Origin: Daucus carota subsp. sativus
Lineage: Eukaryota; Streptophyta; Magnoliopsida; Apiales; Apiaceae
Length of the DNA stretch: 64,000 bases
Assembly: GCF_001625215.2 (NCBI RefSeq)
Contig: NC_030386.2
Location: 39,650,796-39,714,795 of the forward strand
Direction: 5' to 3'
This document shows, piece by piece, positions 11,032 to 22,457 of the stretch. Numbering within the stretch: position 1 is the stretch's first letter; each line of letters opens with the position of its first letter. The notes below the pieces were generated by a model. That model was not told the origin of the DNA. It made no database searches and saw only the letters and a list, made by a program, of their open reading frames with translations. The position numbers and the translations under genes were made by a program.

Positions 11032-14000
11032 TCAAGGTGACCTTTTCCAGGGTTTCTTTCCTTTCTTCTGGGGCAACTTGAAGGGACTCCAGCTCTTTCT
11101 GCGTTTTGACGTCTCACAAAAGAGACCAGAGGCTAGTGCTTGCTGAAGCCAAATATCGAAATCTTCATCTTCATCCATCATTTTGGCATCCAAATTCCAA
11201 GGATATCTGCCTGAGTTGGATCTCTGAGTTGATTTCTCCAATCCAACCATGTTTACATGAAAACTTGGACGATGGGTATTTGGCCTACAAGCCATTCCCT
11301 GTACAGAAATTTTGTTCAAAGTCTAATATTAGTCAACTCAAATCCATCAGAATTCGCAAATATAACTGGAAAAGGAAAGGCTCAAAATGAATCTCCGCCC
11401 TTGACTTATAATTGTTGATATAATTACAGCTTGAATAAAGTGCAATTACAACCTCGTATCTGCCAAAATTACTAACCTGACAAATAGCCCATTCTGATAC
11501 ATCAAATATCTTGCCTTCAGCACAAACAAATGCACGAGGAATCTCCACCTGATATTAGACATTCATAAGTCGGTAATGCACATTAATGAAGACCTCAATA
11601 TACCCAAATGCTCTCAAGCAAAGCACTTTGCTAATCAAACAAAACCTATTTATAATAGAAATAAAGGATGGGCCAATACCAATGCAAAATTGCTAATGTT
11701 ATGAAGCAAATACATGGTGCAGTACCAGAACTATTATTAATTGGATAATGGTGAACTTGTCTTTGTTTTCCCCAGAGAAAACCGGGATCCTTAAAAAGTA
11801 CAGCCAATATTCTGTTTAAAATGCACTGAGCATATGTAACAGATAAGCAATAAAAAGGATGGGTTAAACTTTAACAGAAAGCATAGATGTATACCTTTTG
11901 AGGTCGATTAAGCACCAGAGAACCTCGGTATTCAACCCATCCATCTCCGTCCTTAGCTTGATGATGTTGACAGCAATCCTAAATCCAAAAAAAAAAAAAA
12001 CAAATATTTTTAGTCACAAACCAATTCGAAAAATGAGTGAAAAAGAACAGGCAACTAAGAAATCGGAATAAATCAAACCTGACACCATCTTGCCTTGGTC
12101 TTTGTCTTATTGGTGCAAACCCAAATGTGTGAGTTGCCACATTTTGTGCACTGTATACGTCTAGACTCTTCAGAACAGTAATCCGATCTACCCTGCTCAA
12201 TTCATATGTATTGTTAGACAGTCTTCTGATTAAAACTTCTAAGAGAGTTTACATGACTGTTAGCTAATTAGCTTATCCCTTTATCATCCTGAAAATGTCC
12301 ACTTCACATTATATGCATTTTAAATTAGGAAGTATGATAGAATTTTCTCCAGAGAACTTCATATAGCTGTAACCCTTGTATTCACCAACGTCCGATTCTT
12401 TCATTACAGTCTACCAAGATAAAATTGCTACTTCAAATGTAAGATCCTTAGCTACAAAATCAATGACTTCGAACTGCATGTATACCTGACTAGAAGTATC
12501 AGAAGATTTCTGTGCAACACTCTTATATTCTTCCTTTCTAAGTTGTTCATCATAATCTCGCTTCTTCGTAGTATCAGAAAGAACCTAAATATATTGACAG
12601 AAAAAATTACACATTCAAGTTGTTAACCACAAGTAAATATCAATTACGGAACATATGGATCAGAATCAAGGATGTCTTGCAAGAACAGATAAGAAATATC
12701 TAGAAAAATGATCATTTACCTCATATGCACATTGAAGTTTCTTGAACGATTCACTTGCAAGTGGGCTCCCCATGTTTTTATCAGGGTGCACAATCATGGC
12801 CTGACCAGATATAAATGCCAAAATAAGTCCACAAAGATATATATACTGCCTCCATCCTAATGGCGCATAGTAGTATATTTTAGGTAGCTGCATAATCGTT
12901 AAGTATAATTATTGTTTATGCTTGGTTTTTTATACGTCTTGATAACATCTTAAACTATTAAATATCCAACCTTATGAAGAGCACAGTAAAATAGGACGTG
13001 TGAAATAGGGTGACTTTCACTTTCAGAGAAAAATATCATCATTTTTACTTGATATTTGTAATCAACCAGTCAGGTGAATTACCTTAAAACACTGAAGCAT
13101 CTGACAATGTGAAAGAGACGAATTGATTGATGTTGCAAATATATGCATATAGTCATCATTCAGAGTACATAAAATTTCACTTTTGTGCAATATTTCTTGA
13201 TGAGGATTGCCTAGAATATTTAGTTTCTTCCCTTTTTTTCCTCTTCATAGCTACAACTTCGTATTTTCCGTCCTAACATCATTTCTACATCCAATTTATC
13301 AGTGTCCTTATATGGAGCAATAATGAAACTCGATCCACCTGACACAAAAAGTTCAAAACATTCTTCTTGATTTAGTGGACCACTGGACCATGACTCTGTT
13401 ACCTGGGGACTTTCTTGCAACTAGAAACACTCTAGTCTACCCAACTTAAGTAGGCACATATGGCTCTCAGCTTTCTTCAGTATGCAATATATCAATTACA
13501 TAATTCAACTAACCTACTATTTTGAAAATATAAGATACAATTGCAATTTTAGACCTGCCAAAAGTACACTATTCTACAAGCATAATGGTGTGTAAATCAT
13601 GCCTCTCTGATTAAAAATATAAAAACATAACAGAGTACTGATGAAACACTATTCTTTAATAGACCATAGATTAAGTGGTAGAAAAAAAAATGACTTGTAG
13701 CAATCAGCAGCTTCTTAAATGAATCAACATAGGAACCATAGAAGCAAAAAGGAAACAGAACAAAGTGGTTTTCAAGCAATTTTAATTCATATAATCAACG
13801 CATACCTTTTTCCGATACTCCTTTTTCAACAAGACAGCATCAATTTTATTGGAGCGAGATAATCCCAGCGCATCATAATGATTCACGCTTGCCAAAATTC
13901 TTTTCATCTCATTGGGAGCATTCACCACTTCTTTCTCTATATGATTAGAAGATGATTCATTCAGCTTTTTGACAACAGTTGAAGTGGGAGAATTTTCACT

Positions 14001-16360
14001 TGGTGATGACGATTTTTTGCTTGGTGATGGCGAACTTTTGCTAGGGGGCGACTTGGTGCTAGAAGATTTACAATAACGAACCTTCTCATCTTCATCAGTA
14101 GGAACAGATTGGTCACAATCTTCCACAAAGTCGTCATCGCTGAATAACATTGATTCTTTCTGTTCTTCAAAGTGTGTGCTTTCCCGCAAATTGTCACACC
14201 ATTGAAGCACATTATTCAACAAGTCATTAGAGGGAAAGGAAAGACATACTGACAACACAACACCAAGCCATCCCACTCGAACCTTTACAGAATAGACAGC
14301 ATAGATGGTAGCAACTAAGATAACCAAGCGAGCATGGTTTAGGAAAAACAAACAACCTGCGAACAAAATATAGCAAGAAAAAAAGGAATATTCATAAGCA
14401 AATTATTTGAACTATTGACGATATACACCAATTACCACAATCACTAATTAGGTAAAGGTCTAAGACTGTCAGCATTTCTTCTCTGTAGTCTTCAGATATC
14501 AATGATACGCCAGACTATAGACAACAAAAAATATTCAGAATTTAGAAAGGTAAATGTGGCATACCTCCAACTATAAATAATGTACCCGTGATCCAAAAGT
14601 TGGCATACATCCATAAAACTAAAATAGCACAAAGACCTACGATAAAAAGTCCAGGAGTGTAACCCAAATACTGGACGGCAACCCCGGCAATCCCCTAAAA
14701 AAATTGAGATGGTTAAGAGCATATTTGACAAATCTGATTTTTGTTTATTTAGAAAGGACAAAAAGTGAGAACATATTAGAAATACAATAACTCTGTTATC
14801 ACGTCTTTCAATAGGTAATGAATTTCAAGACAAAATATCATCCCAGCATAAGATAGTCATCCTTGGCAAGAGAAACATTATCACAGAACGTGAACTGCTT
14901 GGGGTTGATAGACATAAGAACAGGTGAGATTATAACCTGCACCACGACTTTAATAGTTTTTTGTTTCCTCTACTGAAAGCAGAGATTGTTTACCATAAAT
15001 TGATCAAAGTGTTCTCTTCCAACCTGCTCGTATCATTCTTTTTATAATCCTAAACAAGTATTTCCATGCACACCTAAGTATATATATACCAATCAATAAG
15101 AACCAAGTAAAAGGAATCCCACTGCTCTTTCGAATAAAATTTACTAGCTAAAAGGCTCTCCCACTGCCTGCAAGGGTTGTGACATGTGGCAAACTAGACT
15201 CCTATGCTTTATATCCCAAGAGTAAAAAGTACTCCTGTACCATCTTTACCTTATAAAAAATATCATTTGACATACTAAGAATGTTACCAGGAACTGCAAC
15301 AAGTATAGTCACTAAACACCAGTGAGGAACCTATAAAGTGCCTCTAGAAAAAAATTAATTAATAGGATGACTGTATATAACAAAAAACCGTGAAGTAGAT
15401 GTCAATGAAGCCAACAATAAAGTATGCTATAAACACTGAATTTACAGAGGAGAACTAAAACGATACTATCGGGAGTTTGCTGACAATGGTTGTTAAGTTA
15501 TAAACCATAAGTATATAGAACATTAGCTCCATTTTTGCATATGACTAAACAAAACACACAAGCACGGGGAGGGTGTCATAATGCCAAAAAAAGGGGGATC
15601 AGGCAATGTATGTGTTAGAAAGTGTAAATCCACAGGTAAATTCTAGTATCCTTTTGATATTGATCTGCCCAGATTACTAACGAATCAAGAAGTCCGTATT
15701 TATGGATAAAGGAACAGTTTACAGAATCAAAATTTGACTCCTGTTTTCTCTTCTACATCAATCAACTAGCCTTTCAACACTGAGAATACCGATAATGAAC
15801 GTCATTACAATGTGTGACTTTTCTATAAAGCTCATTCATTATTGTTCAAAGGTTGATAGACCATCACAGACGTACAATAGTGTAGAACCACTAGTAATAC
15901 AGAGATGTCAGATATCACCAAGCAAGAAGAAGAATGCTCATCTTCCTATTTAAAAGTGAAAATTGAGACGATAATCCCTTCAACAGTTAACAAAATCTAA
16001 TACAATGAAAGGCAAAAGACTGCATAAGAGGCGTACCATACTAAGAAGTGCATTGACCAGGCAAGACATTGATGTCAAACTAATGAAGCAACTCCACATA
16101 ATAAAAAGCAAATCTGCTGAACCCAGCCCAAAAAACGACCAAAATCCTCTAACAAAACACTGCTTCCAATATATCAACAAGAGGCGCAGAACCCTCCCTA
16201 ATCTTGCACACACGCGACAAACCACCGGCCAATGCCGCTCTCTGAAAATCCCAATTTTGTCCCTGAAACAAGTAGCCGCAGTCCCTGCAACTGAGTAAAA
16301 CTGCTTCTTCGATTGTAACCATTTCCACCCTTGCTTGAACAAACCAATATCCTCCATCAT
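11032..16360 (-). CDS. Membrane J-domain protein with Jiv (DNAJC14-type) C-terminal cysteine module
   Basis: Nine exons join in phase: 16360-16037, 14694-14565, 14356-13806, 12800-12720, 12584-12486, 12192-12079, 11978-11895, 11548-11477 and 11298-11032 (573 aa). The first 200 residues contain several hydrophobic segments (about 60-180), predicting a multi-pass, probably ER, membrane anchor. A Ser/Pro/Lys-rich linker follows, then a J-domain (about 308-365) with the Hsp70-stimulating HPD at 340-342. The C-terminus has CxxC pairs at 410/413 and 432/435, as in the Jiv domain of animal DNAJC14. It ends with the conserved acidic/Trp stretch MMDEDEDFDIWLQQALASG. Length and layout match the plant At1g16680/At1g79030 family. 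M1 or M2 could start. A CT-rich leader lies upstream (16806-16932 on the + strand). Confidence 0.93.
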
Positions 16361-17685
16361 CCTAAATTCTTGAAATCACTTCAGACCACGCGATGTCAAT
16401 CCCTAAATCTAGAAGACACAATATCAAAACCCATCAACAAGATTCGGAAAAAATTTCCATCTCCAACACCACGCGCTCAGCATTACAGTATATATCGCCG
16501 AATCCACCATGAATTCACCGATCAAGAAACTGCAATCACAAAAAAACCCATCTACTCTCAGTTAAAAAGATGAGATGTTTATCAAGAAAACAGCTCAAGA
16601 ATGTGAAAATAATAAATAATGCTTCCCAAATACGTTTTCGCAGAAAGATACACATTAAATAAAATAAATACAGTCATATGCTTTATGACTCAGATAATGC
16701 CAAATTTATCTTTATTATTCTAACTGCATTTAGTCCTTTTGGTATGTGTATCTCACATGTTTTATCTATTCCCCACTCAACTTAATAAATAAACTTAAAC
16801 ACAAAAAGAGAGACCGAGAGATTGGAGAGAGATGGGGGAGGGAGAGAGAGAGAGAGATGGGAGAGGGAGAGGGAGGGAGGGAGGGAGGGAGGGAGAGAGG
16901 GGGGGGAGAGAGAGCGAGAGAGAGAGAGAGATCAGACCTGAAGGGTGGGGGGAAGATTGAATTGCAAGATTGAGAATAAGCACACAAAAGAATTAAGTAG
17001 AAATTGAAACAAGAAAAGGGTAGTTATCAATTTGGTTTCTTGAAAGTTAAAGATTGAGCTTTACTGTGAAGGAACCCTAGCTAGCTTTTATGGGTTCAGG
17101 CTTTGCTTGTGAAAAAAAGAACAAAAGGCTTGCAAAAGGTTTCAAAAAGTTTAGGAGAGAAAATGGTAGCCGTGATGATGCTTGATGACAATGAAATATA
17201 CAATAGCCATGATTCTATATTTCTATGTTCAATTAATTAAGGAAACTCTGTCTAAAATATAAATATAAATATGTCTATGTCATTTTCTTTATCTTTATCA
17301 TTATCTCGTTGGATTCTTTCTCAAATAATAACTGATAAATTAAAATTAAATACATACTTAAATTTTGAAGTTTAATGGTATGTGTATGTATGCAATTTTG
17401 AAATTATCTCATTTTCAAATTAGATATTGATCTTCTTGAACCAAGCTGAGTAAATTTTGAATATATGTTATGATATTTTAGTGATATTCTTTTCGATATT
17501 ATTTATAATTAACTTTTATCAAGAATATTATTATATTTTTATTTTTGTTAGTGTGTTGATTTTTTTTTATTTGATTTTCAACGAACAAAATTAATTATAC
17601 AGTGAGTATATTATTTTGAGAATTTAATGATACATTAAAAATAATTTGTGTACATCTTTAATAATATTTTTTTTAAACTCGGTCA
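16361..17685. other. Upstream region of the J-protein gene
   Basis: This is the presumed promoter and 5' UTR of the minus-strand J-protein gene. It contains the GA/CT microsatellite listed separately and an AACCCTAG telo-box-like word near 17071. Beyond about 17200 it becomes AT-rich with no coding signal. Confidence 0.5.
16806..16932. repeat. GA/CT-rich microsatellite in the J-protein leader
   Basis: An imperfect (GA)n/(GGGA)n tract on + reads as (CT)n/(CCCT)n in the direction of the J-protein gene, about 450 bp upstream of its ATG. Such CT-rich tracts are common in plant 5' UTRs and core promoters and bind BBR/BPC (GAGA-binding) factors. The long frames on both strands here are translations of the microsatellite. 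Confidence 0.85.
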
Positions 17686-20600
17686 TCTATGTATATTATA
17701 AATCCTGAACAGTGCCACGTCATCAATGCCACATATTTCAAAAAAAAGTCCACCTCAATGCCACATATTTTAGATTTTGCCATGTCATTATAATTTCCCT
17801 TATTTATTTAAGCATATCAGAATAATCAATCACATATCTTTGAATTCCTAAAATTGAGTGTAATCAATGACTGACAATTATATTAAATTTTGAATGGTAA
17901 TGCAATAACTACATTCCATAATCATAGCATTTTTTGAATGTTAAATTTGTACGGAACTAATTAAAACTAAAAAAAATAATTATATTGAATATACTGCCAC
18001 AATTGTTAAGCTTATCATGTATCATATAACTACGCTTTAATTATATTAACTTATATATAAATAAATGAAGTGCTTAAAAATTAAAATTGAAATTTATAAT
18101 TATATTTTTATTTAATATTTAATATCCGAAAATCGTCTAAAATTTAGCTATGTTACAAATATGTTGCTTTTTAATTTTCGGAATAATATATATATTACAT
18201 TTTCTAACATAGTGATATAAGTATTATAAAAAGTACCTCTAAAAAAAAGTATTATAAAAAGTATTTTTATAAAAATATTACGTCATTAATTAGTATGTAT
18301 TAAGCATTTTATGTGGGTCAACTTAATCATAGTAGATATGTACTATTACTTAGAGACAGCAATCGGGTCGATCGAAACGGGTTTCGCAAATTCCAAAATT
18401 GAATCCAAACTATATTATAAATCCTGAACAATGCCAAATCATCAATGTCACATATTTCAAAAAAAAGTCCAAGTCAATGGCATATATTTTAAATTTTGCC
18501 ATGTCATATAATATTCCATATTTATTTTAGACCAATCAGATGTCCTAAGATTCCTAAAATTGTGCGTAATCAATGGGTCGGTCGAAACGGGTTTCACAAA
18601 TACCAAAATCGAACCCAAATCTATTTATTTAAGCGTATCAGAATAATCAATAACATATCTTTGAATTCCTAAAATTGAGTGTAATCAATGACTGACAATT
18701 ATATTAAATTTTGAATGGTAATGCAATAACTACATTCCATAATCATATCATTTTTTGAATGTTAAATTTGTACAGAACTAATTAAAATTGAAAAAGATAA
18801 TTATATTGAATATACTGCCACAATTGTTAAGCTTATCATGTACTCCCTCCGTCCCCCTGAGTAGTATACATTGGGGACGGGGACGCGGCACGGACTTTAA
18901 TGCTCCTGCAAAATGTAGTTGTGCAATCTATTTTTAAAATTTTTCTTTTCTGAATTAAAGTTTGGATGTTATATTTTTATACAAAAAAGGAAAATCTCAA
19001 AAAAAAAAGTTACGGAACTATATTTTATAAGAGCATTGAAATGCGTGTCGAGTAGTTAAAAAGAAACGTATAGAATTAAATGGGACAGAGGGAGTATCAT
19101 ATAACTACGCTTTAATTATATTAACTTATATATAAATAAATGAAGTGCTTAAAAATTAAAATTGAAATTTATAATTATATTTTTATTTAATATTTAATAT
19201 CCGAAAGTCGTCTAAAATTTAGCTATGTTACAAATATGTTGCTTTTTAATTTTCGGAATAATATATATTACATTTTCTAACATAGTGATATAAGTATTAT
19301 AAAAAGTATTTTTATAAAAATATTACGTCATTAATTAGTATGTATTAAGCATTTTATGTGGGTCAACTTAATCATAGTAGATATGTACTATTACTTAGAG
19401 ACAGCAATCGGGTTGATCGAAACGGGTTTCGCAAATTCCAAAATTGAATCCAAACTATATTATAAATCCTGAACAATGCCAAATCATCAATGTCACATAT
19501 TTCAAAAAAAAGTCCAAGTCAATGGCATATATTTTAAATTTTGCCATGTCATATAATATTCCATATTTATTTTAGACCAATCAGATGTCCTAAGATTCCT
19601 AAAATTGTGCGTAATCAATGGGTCGGTCGAAACGGGTTTCACAAATACCAAAATCGAACCCAAATTATATTATAAATCCTGAACAGTGCCAAATCATCAA
19701 TGCCACATATTTCAAAAAAAAAAGTCCACGACAAAAACACCTATTTTAAATTTTGACGTGTCATATCATATTCCATATTTATTTTAGACCAATCACATGT
19801 CCTAAAAATCCTAAAATTGGGCGTAATCAATGACTGACAATTATATTAAATTTTGAATGGTAATGCAATAACTACATTCCATGTATCATAGCATTTTTTG
19901 AATTTTGAATTTGTACACAACTAAAGAAAATAATTATATTGAATATACTGTCATAATTTTTAAGCTTATCATGTATCATATAACTAAGCATTAATTATAT
20001 TAATTTATATATAAATAAAGTGTTTAAAAATTAAAATTAAAATTTATAATTATATTTTTATTTAATATTTAATATTCGGGAGTCGTCTAATATTTAGCTA
20101 TGTCACAAATATATCAATTTTTAATTTTGGGAATAATATATATTAAAGTTTCTAACATAGTGATACAGATATTATAAAAAGTATTTTTATAAATTTTAAT
20201 ATTACGTCATTAATAGTACGTATTAAACATTTTATGTAGGTCACCTTGATCATAGTAGATATGTATCACTGTTACAGATAGCAATCGGGTCAGTCGAAAT
20301 TGGTTTCGCAAATACCAAAATTGAACCCAAACTTGAAAATTTTAGGAATCTTAAACCTGAACTTGAAGGATATTACACGAGTAATTATTAAATATATATA
20401 AAATATTAAATATAAATATCTTAATTTTGTTTTAATTTTATTATATATTAAATAATAAATATATTATAAAAGATATTATTTATATATGTATGTATGTATG
20501 TATATTCGGGTTCGGGTTCGGAATGAGTTCTAGGTTTTCAGGTCGGGTTCGAATCAAACCTGATCCTGGCCCGAAAATTATTCGGGTTTAAAAACAAATT

Positions 20601-21038
20601 TTTATCTGAAACCCCATAATTTGGGTTTGGTAAAACACAATCCGCTCGGTACGATTTAGACTCGGGTCGGGTAGAATTGTGACTGCCCAATACCTCATGA
20701 AACAAGAATGTAGTATAACTATCATTATAGTGGATAGTCATTCAAATCTATTTATTCGATTTGACGTATAATTTTGATGTTCGTATTAACATAATGTTTT
20801 GTTTGATATATAATTTTAGTTTAATATTGTTTGACATATAATTTCACTTGAATTTTCTTGATATATAATAAACTTAAGTATAAGAGAGTTATTGTCTAAT
20901 ATAATTTTTTTTCTTCCTACTTTATACTTTATTTGAAAATTCAAATATAATTATTTATTAAATGTATTTGTGAAATAATAATAACAAAATTCAATAAAAA
21001 TTTGAAGCCCGTGCGCGGAGCGCGGGCAAAAACACTAG
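17686..21038 (+). mobile_element. Large non-autonomous Helitron with internal tandem duplications
   Basis: The left end is A|TCTATGTATATTATAAATCC. The right end is the GC hairpin GCCCGTGCGCGGAGCGCGGGC then AAAAACACTAG|T, so both the A/T insertion context and the 3' hairpin+CTAG fit Helitrons. No Rep/helicase ORF remains. The interior is built of repeated segments: TATATTATAAATCCTGAACA recurs near 17692, 18412, 19456 and 19670, and a block starting ATGACTGACAATTATATTAA recurs near 17867, 18687 and 19829. A Stowaway MITE (18843-19094) sits in the second unit. The last 700 bp contain TCGGGTTCGGGT-rich sequence that may come from a hAT element. Confidence 0.8.
18843..19094. mobile_element. Stowaway-type (Tc1/mariner) MITE with TA target duplication
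   Basis: The element starts CTCCCTCCGTCCCC and ends GGGACAGAGGGAG, inverted Stowaway-type termini flanked on both sides by TA. At 252 bp it has no coding capacity. The same Helitron segment without the insertion exists about 820 bp upstream (near 18018-18030, ATCATGTATCATATAAC), giving a natural empty site that shows the single TA. Confidence 0.92.
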
Positions 21039-22457
21039 TATATTATAAGTTTTAATCAAAATTAGTCCTATTCAATAGGTCAAAACGAAACAAGTAGTTT
21101 GAAATCAAGAATATATCTTGCAGAGAATTATATTTCATTTTTTTTAAGATAGAGAATTATATTTCTTTTGATTTGATTTTTAAATAAATGATTATATAAT
21201 AATTAATCATTCAAATTTTACTTATAATTGGAAACTTGACTTTGACTATTAAATCCACAGAAACTCCTTAGCCCGTTTATCATACTCAAGAGTATATACA
21301 CGATTCAAAACTAAAAGCTTGCGAGTTTGACTCACCTTTAGGTGAAATCTTAAACCGATCATGTTCTTACATGAGCTTAGTATTCTCTTTTACCTATATC
21401 ATATCCCATATATATGGAGTATAATTAAGGAAAAAATGATTGTGAAGACATGGTAAACTTTTCAAGACTTGTTATAGCTAAGCACGTCACTAAAATACAT
21501 GGTGTTGTGAACAGGCATGTGGGCCTGGCCGAATTATGGGCTGACCCGGTAATGGTTGAACCGTTTAGAACAAGTCTTTTATCTTCGTGCGTCTTTTGTC
21601 ATGCACCAATGATTGTCTTGGGCCCTTCCTGTGACATTATGATTAAAATAATTTAGAGGCGGCCCATCATGTAGGACCTCAAACACTTCAATTTTGTAAA
21701 ATAATGAAATATTATGAGAATTACTTAAGCATTTTTTCAGAAAAATGGAGTTGGCACCAAAATACGGATTACATGAATCTAGACGGACGAAAGTTAAATT
21801 ATCTGGATTGAGGTGAAAATAATACATTTACGCAAAACAAATTAATATATTTAATTGATACTATTAAACAAATTAAATATGAAAAAATTCTGATGCCATG
21901 ATAGTGATAATGTTTAGCCTCACCATCACGATTTGAATTCGGTATAGTTGTATTTGGATGTGGTTGTCGGTAAGATTGATTAAATAAATTATTATTATTA
22001 TTTTAATTTATTTATAAATAAAATATCTTATTTAACTTTATACGAGATTAAACAAATATATTATTGATGAGAGAAATATTTTATTATAATTATTTTTTTG
22101 TAAAAACAAATAATTTTCATTTTTACTATATTTTATCTATTTTAATAAAGGCTGTGATTGGAGATCTTATAGTAATCAAGGACGGGAGGAAGATTTTTGA
22201 TATAAAATTAATATATTTTATTTATAATAAATATAAATAATAATATAATTATTTTTAAAATATAGTATACTCATTTTATATAATTTCACCTCGAAATAAA
22301 GTAAATATTCATGGACAACTGGACACTGAGAATTCCATAATTACATGCGGTCCCATGACAGGTTGTCCGAAAATAACTGTCCCAACTGTCTCAATAATTT
22401 CCTCTTTGGGAAAAATCGTATTGGATCAGACTGACCGACTTTACGACGGGGATCACC
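21039..22457. other. Intergenic region upstream of the renalase-like gene
   Basis: AT-rich, with small unconvincing ORFs at 21450-21656 (+) and 21579-21827 (-). No terminal repeats stand out. The promoter of the renalase-like gene must lie in its last few hundred bases, but I cannot place a TATA box with confidence. Confidence 0.45.

Noticed and set aside
16746-16987. Arg/Glu/Gly-rich and Ser/Leu/Pro-rich ORFs
   Set aside because: These are products of the GA/CT tract in the J-protein leader, not genes.
20480-20680. TTCGGGTTCGGGT-rich block as a separate hAT MITE
   Set aside because: Composition is suggestive, but I could not find matching termini and an 8-bp duplication, so it is left as part of the Helitron.
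21290-21360. GCGAGTTTGACTCACC, SINE box-B-like
   Set aside because: Neither box A nor target duplication was identified.
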